Origin: CAZFOB01 sp964520325
GTDB taxonomy: Bacteria > Actinomycetota > JAICYB01
Direction of reading: 5' to 3'
Assembly: GCA_964520325.1 (NCBI GenBank)
Contig: CAZFOB010000030.1
Location: 1-29,244, forward strand
Length of the DNA stretch: 29,244 nucleotides
The notes under the pieces are model-generated. The model made no database searches. It was given only the letters and a program-made list of their open reading frames with translations, and was not told where the DNA came from. The first letter of the stretch is position 1. The number at the start of each line of letters is the position of its first letter. The position numbers and the translations under genes were made by a program. Positions 14,492-22,472 of this stretch are shown here, in pieces.

Positions 14492-14570
14492 GCCCTGACT
14501 CTGGCGCCGCCCGACGACATGTCCGCCGCAGTCAAGGACGCGATGACACCCAACTCGGGCGAACGCCGGG

Positions 14571-14957
14571 TCAAGGTTCGCCGAGGAACACGAACAAACA
14601 GAAGGGATGCCCAGCCGGATCGAGCATGACGCGGACATGTTCCTGCGGCTGGTAGTCGGCCAGGGTTGCTCCGAGGTCGACTGCCCACGCTTGCGCCGCA
14701 TCGAGATCGTCAACACCGATCTCAAGATGGCTCATCATCAGCGGCGAACCGGGTCCGCTCGGCCAGACCGGAGCGACGTAATTGCGTTCGGCCTGGAAGC
14801 ACAAGCGCGTGCCGCCTCCAGGCGGTCGCAAGCCCACATAGTGCGGCTTATCCGTCACACGCTCCCAGCCGAGCAGCTTCTCGTAGAAGGAAGCGAGTGC
14901 GCGAGCATCGGGCCCGTCGAGCGTCGTTGCCACCACGACGAACTGCGGCTGAGTCAT
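14571..14957 (-). CDS. VOC-family (glyoxalase/bleomycin-resistance-like) protein
   Basis: A 128-residue vicinal-oxygen-chelate domain protein. It has the two beta-alpha-beta-beta-beta modules: FVVVATTLDGPDARALASFYEKLLGWE at the start and MSHLEIGVDDLDAAQAWAVDLGAT in the second half, ending MLDPAGHPFCLFV, a typical C-terminal strand. His77 and nearby residues could bind a metal. Members include dioxygenases, isomerases and antibiotic-binding proteins; the substrate here is unknown. Its ATG overlaps the stop of the glycosyltransferase gene as ATGA, so the two are translationally coupled. Confidence 0.85.
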   Translation of the reverse strand: MTQPQFVVVATTLDGPDARALASFYEKLLGWERVTDKPHYVGLRPPGGGTRLCFQAERNYVAPVWPSGPGSPLMMSHLEIGVDDLDAAQAWAVDLGATLADYQPQEHVRVMLDPAGHPFCLFVFLGEP

Positions 14958-16225
14958 TGGTGCTGACCTCCCGTCTCGGTGACGCGCTCGATCTCATCCG
15001 CTGCGGATCGCGGGCCGTCCTCCGCTTGGATGCGTTTACCGATGGCCTCTGATTGCTTCCGAACTCGATCGTCCCTAAGAAGGCGGCGGATTGCGGCTGA
15101 AAGACTAGGCACGCTGAATTTACGCGGCGAGAGAACGACGCCAGCACGAAGCCTCCGAATGCGATCGGCGTGAAAGAGCTGATCATGAGCTCGCGGCACG
15201 ACTACGGAAGGTAGTCCATTGAAAAGCGTCATCGCCGTCGTCCCATAGCCGCCGGCATGAATGATCCCGTCGCAAACGGGGAGCAAACTGGACAGCGGCG
15301 CGAAAGGGACCACGCACATATCCGCTCCGGCGTCAAAAACGAGTTCGGGACGGCCGACCAGGATGACGCCACGCCGTCCACACGACCGAAGCGCGTCGAC
15401 CGCAACCACGTAGAAGTCGCGCGGATCGATGGCGCCGGTGAATCCGATCGTCGCGACGACCGGCCGCTCCCCCGTGGCAAGAAACGTCTCGAGATTCCCT
15501 GAGACTTCACGCGCAGGACGGTCGAACAGGCTGAATCCCGTGAGCTTCACGTGACCTGGCCAGTCCGGCGGCCGAGGCGAATACGCCGGCGATGACAGCA
15601 CGAGCGTGAGCAGGGGCGAATGACTGCTCTCGAAGAACGCATCGCGCAGTCGCGGTGCCCCCATCTCACGACGGGCCTTGTTCACCTCGCGGTCAACGAA
15701 GACGCGGAGGGCAGCTCGCGCTGCTCCCCACGCGACACGGTTTGAGAGACGCCCCACCGGCGTGCTGAGCTGAGGAATAACGCTCCCCTGCGGGACTGTG
15801 TATGCACTCGGAATCATGCCAGGGAAGACGCTGACGGTGATCCACTTCGCCTTGGCGGCTTCGGCAGCTATCGGCGCGGCCAGTTGCCCTGGAGACGCAA
15901 GAAGGACATTCGCCCCGGCGAGTGCCGCAGTGAGGTCGGCGGACATCTCCGACAGCCGGGGAAGGATGAAGTCGGTGAGCAGATTCCGAAAGCCCACGAG
16001 CCCCTGGAGACGTCGATCGACGATCTCAGGATGCGACCAGTGATCTTCGACCGATAAGCCGTCGCCGACAGGAGTGAAGCCGAAGCCTTCGGCGCTGATG
16101 ATCGACCCCATGGCTGATGGTGCCGCGAACGTCACCTCATGCCCGCGACGCACAAGTTCGTGGGCAACTGGGATGAACGGGAAGAGATCCCCCCACGATC
16201 CGATCACCGAGGCGACGACCTTCAT
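14954..16225 (-). CDS. GT1-type glycosyltransferase
   Basis: A 423-residue glycosyltransferase of the GT1/GT-B fold (MGT-like), which transfers a sugar from an activated nucleotide donor to a small acceptor. The N-terminal half starts SVIGSWGDLFPFIPVAHEL, and RRGHEVTFAAP is the usual acceptor-domain beginning. The C-terminal donor-binding motif IIHAGGYGTTAMTLFNGLP places the conserved His at 323, with DQ at 348-349. ATG 16225 lies 14 bp from the A arm of the 16240 site, with no ribosome-binding site. Relatives include macrolide-inactivating and natural-product glycosyltransferases; the acceptor is unknown. Confidence 0.88.
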   Translation of the reverse strand: MKVVASVIGSWGDLFPFIPVAHELVRRGHEVTFAAPSAMGSIISAEGFGFTPVGDGLSVEDHWSHPEIVDRRLQGLVGFRNLLTDFILPRLSEMSADLTAALAGANVLLASPGQLAAPIAAEAAKAKWITVSVFPGMIPSAYTVPQGSVIPQLSTPVGRLSNRVAWGAARAALRVFVDREVNKARREMGAPRLRDAFFESSHSPLLTLVLSSPAYSPRPPDWPGHVKLTGFSLFDRPAREVSGNLETFLATGERPVVATIGFTGAIDPRDFYVVAVDALRSCGRRGVILVGRPELVFDAGADMCVVPFAPLSSLLPVCDGIIHAGGYGTTAMTLFNGLPSVVVPRAHDQLFHADRIRRLRAGVVLSPRKFSVPSLSAAIRRLLRDDRVRKQSEAIGKRIQAEDGPRSAADEIERVTETGGQHQ

Positions 16226-16239
16226 ATCAGGCGTTCAAC

Positions 16240-16268
16240 GGTAGTCCTGGTGTCCATCCAGGCGGCCC
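16240..16268. repeat. Array site, A|B type
   Basis: Perfect GGTAGTCCTGG and CCAGGCGGCCC arms with spacer TGTCCAT. Identical in all 29 positions to the site at 24172. Confidence 0.92.
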
Positions 16269-16324
16269 CCCCGACGTCCGGTCGGTCAGAATCGACGTGT
16301 CGATGGCGTCGGGGAGGAGATCTG

Positions 16325-16732
16325 ATGGATCAACGCGTTGAGACCGTTGCCAGCTTCTATGAGCGGTTCAAGGCCCGTGACTGGACCGGACTGCGCCAAC
16401 TCTTCGCCGACGATGCTGAGTTCGGACTCGCCGGACGCAATCCGCTCGCCGGGATGTACCACGGTCCGGACGCAATCGTTGAGGCCCTGCAGCGCCTGGT
16501 AGAAGAGACCGGCGACACGATCGGACCGAATCGCGAGGACACCTGGGACATCTGCACCAGCGAGCACCACGTCGTCTTCATCGAGTGGCTCAAGGCGACG
16601 CGAGCAGCTAAGACAGCGACGTTCTACATACACCTCGTGTGCGCGCTAGATGACGGGAAGCTGTTGAGGGCGTTTGCCAACTTCGTCGATCAGTACGAGT
16701 TCGACGAATTGTGGTCTCCACCCAGCAAGTAG
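16325..16732 (+). CDS. SnoaL/NTF2-like protein
   Basis: A 135-residue protein of the SnoaL-like NTF2 fold. It begins VETVASFYERFKARDWTGLRQLFADDAEF (residues 5-33), then YHGPDAIVEALQRLVEETGD, and ends with the strand pair IHLVCALDDGKLLRAFANFVDQYEF. This fold serves as a ligand-binding or isomerase scaffold; no catalytic pair can be assigned. ATG 16325 has GGAGGAG five bases upstream, one of the few strong ribosome-binding sites in the array. Its stop TAG (16730-16732) lies inside the A arm of the 16728 site. It is on the plus strand, with its 3' end at an A arm, against the common polarity. Confidence 0.8.
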   Translation: MDQRVETVASFYERFKARDWTGLRQLFADDAEFGLAGRNPLAGMYHGPDAIVEALQRLVEETGDTIGPNREDTWDICTSEHHVVFIEWLKATRAAKTATFYIHLVCALDDGKLLRAFANFVDQYEFDELWSPPSK

Positions 16733-16756
16733 TCCTGGCTCTCATCCAGGCGACGC
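16728..16756. repeat. Array site, A|B type, carrying two stop codons
   Basis: AGTAGTCCTGG, spacer CTCTCAT, then CCAGGCGACGC with the end of arm B changed. The A arm holds the stop of the plus-strand SnoaL gene and the spacer holds the stop of the minus-strand kinase gene. Confidence 0.85.
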
Positions 16757-17293
16757 AATCATCGGCGTTATGAGGGCGGCAACCTCCTCAACAGAAAGCG
16801 ACGTGTTGTCGATGCGCTGATCGACATCCTGAAGCTTTGTCTGCCACTGATAGACAAGCCTTGCCTCGTCTAGCGTCGCGCTAGGCAACGTGCGAGAACG
16901 GTCAATGAACCGGGCCTCTACGACGTGCCAAGCAGGGAGCAGCTGAATAATCGTTAGCCCGATGTCATGCAGGAGCTCGCGGTACACCGCTGCTACTTCC
17001 TCCGTCAGCACGTCAAGGACCAGCGCGGGAAACCCAGCGCCAACGAACTGCCGCGCCAGTGCACAGCCATTGCGCACGCCTAGTTCGTGCTGCCGCCTTC
17101 CTTCCTCGCCTTCCCAGGGTGCAACGTGTGGCTTGACGACCATCCACCTAACCGCGTCGATGTCAACGACCGCGAGCGGAGGGACCCGCTCGGCAACGGC
17201 GAGCGCGACCGAATTTTTCCCGGAGGCTGCCGGGCCCGTGAGGACCACCACCGCTGGCCTATCGGACTTCACTCGGGGCCTGCCAACGTCCAT
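16742..17293 (-). CDS. Small P-loop kinase
   Basis: A 183-residue P-loop kinase-like protein. The phosphate-binding loop is GPAASGKN at residues 20-27, with Asn where Ser/Thr usually follows Lys26. VVDIDAVRW resembles the substrate/Walker B segment, and VEARFIDRSRTLPSATLDEARL carries an Arg-rich lid. I chose ATG 17293 because upstream in-frame sequence belongs to element E at 17295-17317. Its stop TGA (16742-16744) lies within the spacer of the site at 16728. Related proteins include chloramphenicol-phosphotransferase-like and nucleotide kinases; the substrate is unknown. Confidence 0.75.
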   Translation of the reverse strand: MDVGRPRVKSDRPAVVVLTGPAASGKNSVALAVAERVPPLAVVDIDAVRWMVVKPHVAPWEGEEGRRQHELGVRNGCALARQFVGAGFPALVLDVLTEEVAAVYRELLHDIGLTIIQLLPAWHVVEARFIDRSRTLPSATLDEARLVYQWQTKLQDVDQRIDNTSLSVEEVAALITPMIASPG

Positions 17294-17294
17294 G

Positions 17295-17317
17295 AGAGCT
17301 GCATGACGCCCATGCTG
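17295..17317. repeat. Element E, copy 2 (three mismatches)
   Basis: This matches 20 of 23 positions of the element at 1382-1404 and 21451-21473, keeping the GCAT/ATGC inverted repeat with its 7-nt centre. It lies between the kinase start and the A arm of the 17362 site. Confidence 0.55.
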
Positions 17318-17361
17318 GCACGCGAACCGCAACCCAAAACGCGCTTCCGGTGGGTGCGGCC

Positions 17362-17390
17362 CGAAGTCCTGGATCAGCTCCAAGCGGCCC
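17362..17390. repeat. Array site, A|B type
   Basis: CGAAGTCCTGG, spacer ATCAGCT, then CCAAGCGGCCC. The spacer is identical to the site at 21503. Confidence 0.85.
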
Positions 17391-17401
17391 GAAGACCTCG
17401 C

Positions 17402-18985
17402 TCACCAAGTGGGCGCCGTGATCAGGGCAGACCCTTCGTCTTCGTACTTGACCGAGACGCTACGAGCAACACCATCGTCCGGCCGGAACACGACTATTGA
17501 GTCGAGCAACTGAACTACCGCCCACCGTCCATCGGGAGACCACAGCGAACTCGCAGCAACCTCGTCGAAGCGGCGAAGAACGCGCCCTTCAAGATCAATG
17601 ACCACGCGAGGGTAGTAGTTGCTCTTCGGTTCTTCGTCCTTGACGGCAATGACTAAGTGCCGGCCCGTTGGCGCGAGCGCCGTTCGGGAGATGTCCTGGC
17701 CGACGACCCACCGAGAAACGCCCTCTGGTCGGGGGACGACCCTCTCGTCGCGCGTGACCATGTCGATGAGCTTCAACCCCTCACACGTCTGCTGCTCGTC
17801 GCAGTCGACACCCACGACGACGGTATTTCCCTCTATGCCCGCGAACAACAGCGCGCGCGACGAAGCGACCGTCGCCTGCGTCTCCGGATCGCCCGGCCGC
17901 CAGAGGACGAGTCGCTCGCGATTTGGCTCGGCGCGATGGAGAAGGAGCCCGCCTTGGACACCGATCACGGGCTCTCCGTCGACTCGCCACTCTCGCGGAT
18001 CACCGTCGCCCGTCTTGGCCTCGACCTCGCGGACGACCGAGTCGAAGCGATCCGTGACGTGCTTGACGAGCCAGACCATCCCTGACGTTTCGGAGGGCAC
18101 GAGAGCGTCGGCTCTCCCGAGCTCGACGGGCCGACCGGTGAACGTGTCGGGCAAGGAGAAGACACGCGGTGACGGATCAGAGCTCGGGAACGACCGTCGC
18201 TCATCTTCCTCGAGATACACGAGACGTCGGGCAGTGTGAACCACCGGGTAGAACTGATTAGCCCAGCGCGCCAATCCCGGGAGCCGGACCTGCTGGGCTC
18301 CTCCCGAATCGAGATCGATAAGGAGGAAACGGGGCGTCATGGCACCGTCGGCAGCGACGAGAACGGACGACCGCGTCGCGCCTTCTTCGTAGCGAGAGGT
18401 CCGGTACCGGAACAGGACGGGTACTCCGCGTCCCTGGGGCGTGTCGAGAAACAGCATCGCCATAGGTCCGCTAGGACAGTCCGCGCGCTGCGCGAGGGTC
18501 ACCACCGCCATGTAGTCGGGCTCTCGGTGGTAGCTGACCTCGCCATCGCGGTCAGCGCTAAACGTCACGCCCCAGCCACCACCGACATCCACCGACTCGA
18601 CGCCCTGGTAGCGGTCGCGGAGAAACACCCGGCTGTCGTCGATGGCCGAGAGCACACGCAACCGCGTGGTCGTGCCACGCTCGGGAAGCCCGTCTGCGTT
18701 GGGGCGGCGGAACCACTCCCGTGTGCGCTCGCTCGCGGGATCGAACTGGCCCGGACAGGAAGCGGTCACCGGCTGTTCGCTCAGCGTTGTGACGTCCGGA
18801 TCGCGTCTAGGGATCACGAGCCAGACGACAGATGCTGTTACGACGGCGAGCGAAACCGCTAGCGCGACCATGAGACGTTGGGGCCTTCTCCTCGGCGGAC
18901 GACGATCAGGGAGAGGCGGCGCCGGCGGTGCCGCAGCTGCCATCTGGCCAACGAGAGCGCGGAGCCGCGCGTCGAGGTCAGTCAT
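17402..18985 (-). CDS. Membrane-anchored propeller-like protein, candidate anti-sigma partner
   Basis: A 527-residue protein. A short N-terminal part (1-37), rich in Pro/Arg and probably cytoplasmic, precedes one transmembrane segment at about 38-58 (MVALAVSLAVVTASVVWLVI). The rest is a large extracytoplasmic domain with repeated strand patterns such as FLLIDLDSGGAQQVRLPGL and SSLWSPDGRWAVVQLLD, typical of beta-propeller/WD40- or TolB-like sensors. Its ATG overlaps the stop of the ECF sigma gene by 8 bp. That linkage and topology suggest a sigma-regulating membrane protein, but the N-terminal part is short and lacks a clear zinc-binding anti-sigma motif. Function beyond that is inference. Confidence 0.7.
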   Translation of the reverse strand: MTDLDARLRALVGQMAAAAPPAPPLPDRRPPRRRPQRLMVALAVSLAVVTASVVWLVIPRRDPDVTTLSEQPVTASCPGQFDPASERTREWFRRPNADGLPERGTTTRLRVLSAIDDSRVFLRDRYQGVESVDVGGGWGVTFSADRDGEVSYHREPDYMAVVTLAQRADCPSGPMAMLFLDTPQGRGVPVLFRYRTSRYEEGATRSSVLVAADGAMTPRFLLIDLDSGGAQQVRLPGLARWANQFYPVVHTARRLVYLEEDERRSFPSSDPSPRVFSLPDTFTGRPVELGRADALVPSETSGMVWLVKHVTDRFDSVVREVEAKTGDGDPREWRVDGEPVIGVQGGLLLHRAEPNRERLVLWRPGDPETQATVASSRALLFAGIEGNTVVVGVDCDEQQTCEGLKLIDMVTRDERVVPRPEGVSRWVVGQDISRTALAPTGRHLVIAVKDEEPKSNYYPRVVIDLEGRVLRRFDEVAASSLWSPDGRWAVVQLLDSIVVFRPDDGVARSVSVKYEDEGSALITAPTW

Positions 18986-19430
18986 CGAGCAACTCCCTCA
19001 GCCGTCGCCGAGCGCGGGCCAGGTGCCGCTTGACGGCACCGTCGCTGATTCCGAGAAGCGAGGCCACGGACGGCACGTCGAGATCAGACCAATACGTGAG
19101 ATACACGACGGCGCGCTGCCTCATCGACAAGCGGACGACCGCCGCCAGCACGTCAGGCTGAGGGTCAGGAGGTGAGACCCGTTCCGGATAGGCGGCGCGG
19201 CTCTCGCGAACGCGGCGGCGTAGTGTCGAACGGTACTGCGAACGTGCTTCGCGCAGAACGGCACGAAAGAGGTATGCCCGATGATTGGCGACCTCTTCCC
19301 AGCGACTGCCATAGATGCAGCGCACGATCGCCTCAGACACGACGTCGGCAGCATCCGACGGCCCAACAAGAGTCGTGGCGAAGCGCATCAGCTCATCCGC
19401 GTACTTCTCATATGCCTCGGCTCCGGTCAC
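18978..19430 (-). CDS. ECF (sigma-70 family) RNA polymerase sigma factor
   Basis: A 150-residue ECF sigma factor of the SigE-like type common in actinobacteria. Region 2 is YADELMRFATTLVGPSDAADVVSEAIVRC (about residues 9-38), the DNA-melting segment includes NHRAYLFRAVLREARSQYR, and region 4 has LSMRQRAVVYLTYWSDLDVPSVASLLGISDGAVKRHLARARRRL, a clear helix-turn-helix. The start is GTG 19430. The overlap with the next gene suggests co-transcription with a membrane partner that controls its release. Target promoters are not identifiable from this window. Confidence 0.88.
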   Translation of the reverse strand: MTGAEAYEKYADELMRFATTLVGPSDAADVVSEAIVRCIYGSRWEEVANHRAYLFRAVLREARSQYRSTLRRRVRESRAAYPERVSPPDPQPDVLAAVVRLSMRQRAVVYLTYWSDLDVPSVASLLGISDGAVKRHLARARRRLRELLDD

Positions 19431-19566
19431 ACGTCAGTCCCCACACCTATGACGCCGCCGACCCAGCCGCAGGGTGACACCGACGAACGCACCATGGTGC
19501 CAATCTTGCCGGGGCGGGCTCCGATGAGAGTTACGTCACTGAGTGCGGGGCTGCGCCAGCGCGAGC

Positions 19567-19595
19567 AGTAGTCCTGGTGTCCATCCAGGACTACC
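19567..19595. repeat. Array site, A|A' type (inverted A arms)
   Basis: AGTAGTCCTGG, spacer TGTCCAT, then a perfect CCAGGACTACC. A palindromic form like 13182. The matching B'|B site expected to the right, between the DinB-like and NUDIX genes, is missing. Confidence 0.88.
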
Positions 19596-19674
19596 ACCTA
19601 AATTGACGTCGCCGGCGCGTGCCACACGGCTCCTGCCAGAATCGCCCCATCAAGTCGACCAGCCGGGGGGCCAA

Positions 19675-20388
19675 GTGATTGACGACGTCAACCCGATCAA
19701 GCTCTACGAGCCCGCGTTGGCTACGGGCGACGAGAAGGCGCTCCTCAAGACGCATCTTCGGCTCGCGCAGCGCGCGTTGCTGTGGAAGCTTAACGGGCTG
19801 AGCGATGACGATCTCCGCCGTCCGATGACGGCGACGAGCTCGAACCTCATCGGCATCGTGAAACATCTGACCGGTGTCACCTACGGCTACCTGTGCTCGT
19901 CCTTCGGCCGTGAGCGAGAGACGTTTCCGTGGGAGTTCGACGAGGAGCTCTTCTTCGGGCTCGACATGTGGGCGACGCCGGACGAGTCGACGGAAGAGAT
20001 CATGGCCGCGTACGAGCGTGCGTGCGAGGCTGCGGCGCGAACGATCGACGAGCTCGACCTCGACGCGACCGGCAAGCACCATACCGGCCTGACGGTATCG
20101 CTCCGGTGGATGATTCTTAACGTTTTGCTAGACACAGCACGACATGCGGGCCACGCAGACGTCATCCGCGAGGAGATCGACGGGTCGATCGGTATGGACC
20201 CGCTCAGCGCAAGTTCGGTCGCCGATGACGAGGAGCGCTGGCGCAAGTTCCGCGCTCTCGTCACCGGAGAGATCGATCGCGCAGCGTGGATGGCTTACAA
20301 CCGCGCTCGTCCCGACTACGACGCGTCGGCGTGGGAGCGTTTTATGGAAAGGGCTTGGGGATCACGCGAATCCCCCAATCCCGCCTGA
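19675..20388 (+). CDS. DinB/DUF664-like protein
   Basis: A 237-residue DinB-superfamily (DUF664-like) four-helix-bundle protein, a fold that includes mycothiol- and bacillithiol-dependent transferases. Candidate metal-binding His residues are at 64 in GIVKHLTGV and in DTARHAGHADVIREEIDG. The opening DPIKLYEPALATGDE-like segment (here NPIKLYEPALATGDE) is typical of this group, which supports GTG 19675 with GGGGGG four bases upstream. Its 3' end overlaps the convergent NUDIX gene by 27 bp. A thiol-dependent detoxification role is possible; the substrate is unknown. Confidence 0.83.
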   Translation: MIDDVNPIKLYEPALATGDEKALLKTHLRLAQRALLWKLNGLSDDDLRRPMTATSSNLIGIVKHLTGVTYGYLCSSFGRERETFPWEFDEELFFGLDMWATPDESTEEIMAAYERACEAAARTIDELDLDATGKHHTGLTVSLRWMILNVLLDTARHAGHADVIREEIDGSIGMDPLSASSVADDEERWRKFRALVTGEIDRAAWMAYNRARPDYDASAWERFMERAWGSRESPNPA

Positions 20389-20850
20389 CGTTGGGACCGA
20401 GGGCACAAAGCCCCATTCAAGATCAGCGAAAACGTCCTCGATCGCACATCGGTGAGCCTGTTGGATCCGACGGGCCATGCGATCCAACAAGAACGACTCC
20501 ACTTCTTCCACCGGGACAAACCGCCACTCCGACAACTCGTCGACGGGCAGACGTATCTGCGCTGTCGCCTCCTCCGAAAGAGCGCCACCGTCGAACACGA
20601 ACATCCAGCCGTCGGGACGCGGAGGCTCTGCAGGTAGCCAGTCGAACACCAGCAGACGACCGAGCTCGACATCGAGGCCTAGCTCCTCGCGAAGTTCCCG
20701 CTGACAAGCTTGCCGTGGAGATTCACCCGCCTCGATCGCCCCACCCGGAATCTCCCAATACGGCTTGTACGTCGGCCTCACAAGCAGAACGCGACCCCCG
20801 GCGTCCAGAAACAACGCTCCCGAACCCATCAGCCGACCGACACTCGCCAC
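20362..20850 (-). CDS. NUDIX hydrolase
   Basis: A 162-residue NUDIX pyrophosphohydrolase. The complete NUDIX box runs from Gly37 in PGGAIEAGESPRQACQ to the RELREELGL motif at 51-59, with all catalytic Glu residues present. It is expected to hydrolyse a nucleoside diphosphate linked to another group, such as a damaged nucleotide or NDP-sugar. The start is GTG 20850. It converges with and overlaps the end of the DinB-like gene by 27 bp, and lies just left of a second, interrupted NUDIX gene. Confidence 0.87.
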   Translation of the reverse strand: MASVGRLMGSGALFLDAGGRVLLVRPTYKPYWEIPGGAIEAGESPRQACQRELREELGLDVELGRLLVFDWLPAEPPRPDGWMFVFDGGALSEEATAQIRLPVDELSEWRFVPVEEVESFLLDRMARRIQQAHRCAIEDVFADLEWGFVPSVPTSGGIGGFA

Positions 20851-20921
20851 GATTCCCTACCTTTCACTTGGTCTGGCTAACGACGGTTTGAGCCACTCAG
20901 GCCCGCGCGACGAACACTAAA

Positions 20922-21437
20922 TCACCAAAGTGATGTTTCCACCTCCAGGGCGCGTGCGAGCAGGAACGCCGCTCTTGGGTCGCTTCGACCCCACGGCAAC
21001 GCGTCGAGGAATTCGCTCGTGCTCACGGTGACGCGCTCTGAGATGTCCCATCTGGGCACCCAGTCATCGGCCACGCTCACGCGACACGCGTAGAAGTCGT
21101 GGATCTCCTCAAGATCGTGTGTAAGCCCATGGATCTGGAAGGCGCCGAGGCGATGGGAGACGAGAACCGAGGCGTCTGCCTCTTCCTTCAATTCGCGGAT
21201 CAGCGCCTAGAAAGCCAGTTCGCCAACCTCGACGCCGCCGCCAGGAATCTGCAGGCCGTCATCGCCGCGGACCAAGAGCAGTCGGCCCCGCTCCGGGAAT
21301 GCGAAAGCTCGCACGCGAGAGGCGGGAAGGTCGACAGCGCCGACCCAGGTGCACCGATACCGCTCACCACCCCGGGTGACGCCACAGACAAGCGCAGATG
21401 AGTCGCCGCTCACCTCCCGTGGCTCAGGTCCGTACAC
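20922..21437 (-). pseudogene. NUDIX hydrolase gene with an in-frame TAG
   Basis: A single reading frame from ATG 21437 carries a NUDIX protein interrupted by one TAG at 21207-21209. The box reads GGGVEVGELAF, stop, ALIRELKEEADA, so the stop falls between the first Gly/Glu part and the REL-EE part. The rest of the frame downstream (from MKEEADASVLV) keeps family features to its end, with no other break. This is a recent nonsense mutation, a sequencing error or a recoded stop. As written, the first piece of 76 residues cannot be active. It lies next to an intact NUDIX gene of different sequence. Confidence 0.78.
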
Positions 21438-21450
21438 CGCGAAATCGAGA

Positions 21451-21473
21451 AGACCTGCATAACGTCCATGCTG
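21451..21473. repeat. Element E, copy 3
   Basis: Identical over 23 bp to the copy at 1382-1404, again about 29 bp left of an A arm (21503). It lies just upstream of the interrupted NUDIX gene. Confidence 0.65.
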
Positions 21474-21502
21474 CCACTCGGCTGGGCTGACGACGCTCGG
21501 TC

Positions 21503-21530
21503 GGTAGTCTGGATCAGCTCCAGGCGGCCC
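21503..21530. repeat. Array site, A|B type (one base short)
   Basis: GGTAGTCTGG with one C deleted from arm A, spacer ATCAGCT, then a perfect CCAGGCGGCCC. The left flank CTGACGACGCTCGGTC is similar to 4096. Confidence 0.87.
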
Positions 21531-21587
21531 TATGGCTACCGCCGGCGCGCTCGGTGCAGGCGGTCGGTTGTCTACGCGGCGTGCGGG

Positions 21588-22394
21588 TTACTTGGTGGCC
21601 TTGCACGCGTACGAGCCGACCGAGCCCGGCTGAGGGAGATCGGTGGTGTGCAGGAACTTCGCATGCAGGTCGGCATGAGTCAGGACTTCAGCTGCACTCC
21701 ATCCACACTCGGCGAGGAAGGCAGCGGCGTCGTCCGAGTGAAGTTGGAAGAGCAGCGGCTCGCGCGTCCACCTATGCCACACGCGCGTAGCCGCGAGAGG
21801 GAGTCGCCACCTGACGGAGACTGGTTGCGTCGTCGCGAAGTCAACACCTAGCCGCGATCCTTCGGCAGCGATCTGTGCGGCCTGAGTGAGCAGGCTCCGC
21901 ACGTCCGCCTCGGCGAGGTAGTACGTCAGCCCCTCGCAGATGAGCACCATCGGTTCGCTCGGCATCAGGTAAGACGCGAGCACGTCCGGGAGGCGTTGCA
22001 CCGATAGATCCGCCGCGACGTACACCGGGCCGTCGGGCGGAGCGAGTGTCTTCTCTCTCGCCTGTGTTGCCGGGTGATCGACCTCGATGAACCGAACACC
22101 TTCACGAGCCAGTCGCCACGTCCGGCAGTCGTATCCAGCTGCGAGGATGACGACCTGTCGAATACCACTTTCGAGGGATTCGGCGATGAGGTCGTCGAAG
22201 AACCGCGTCCGCGCGGCGATCCATGAGACCCCTCGCGCCGGACCAGGGAGCCAGGCGAGGCGATCCAGCGCGATACGTTTCGCTCGCCCGACGAAACGCT
22301 CGGCGTAGACGTCATTGAGGATCCCTCGACGCGTCAGGTGCGCTCGCGCTGCGGCGACGTTCTCCGCCGAGGCTGATGGACGCCCGTGCTTCAT
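21588..22394 (-). CDS. LCM/PPM1-type SAM-dependent methyltransferase
   Basis: A 268-residue methyltransferase of the leucine-carboxyl-methyltransferase-like family found widely in actinobacteria. Key features are ARTRFFDDLIAESLESGIRQVVILAAGYDCRTWRL in two parts (about 61-95), with the SAM-binding turn LAAGYDCR, then FIEVDHPATQAREK (102-115) and VLICEGLTYYLAEADVRSLL. These match the family's motif I, acidic strand 2 and post-motif. The natural substrate of most members is unknown. ATG 22394 lies 33 bp from the A arm of the 22428 site. The gene fills one unit alone. Confidence 0.86.
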   Translation of the reverse strand: MKHGRPSASAENVAAARAHLTRRGILNDVYAERFVGRAKRIALDRLAWLPGPARGVSWIAARTRFFDDLIAESLESGIRQVVILAAGYDCRTWRLAREGVRFIEVDHPATQAREKTLAPPDGPVYVAADLSVQRLPDVLASYLMPSEPMVLICEGLTYYLAEADVRSLLTQAAQIAAEGSRLGVDFATTQPVSVRWRLPLAATRVWHRWTREPLLFQLHSDDAAAFLAECGWSAAEVLTHADLHAKFLHTTDLPQPGSVGSYACKATK

Positions 22395-22427
22395 GACCGA
22401 ATCATCGTCACTCGGTCACTGTAGAGG

Positions 22428-22456
22428 AGTAGTCCTGGACAGTAACCGGGCGGCCC
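22428..22456. repeat. Array site, A|B type
   Basis: AGTAGTCCTGG, spacer ACAGTAA, then CCGGGCGGCCC with one change. Confidence 0.87.
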
Positions 22457-22472
22457 AGGCGCATCGGGCATC

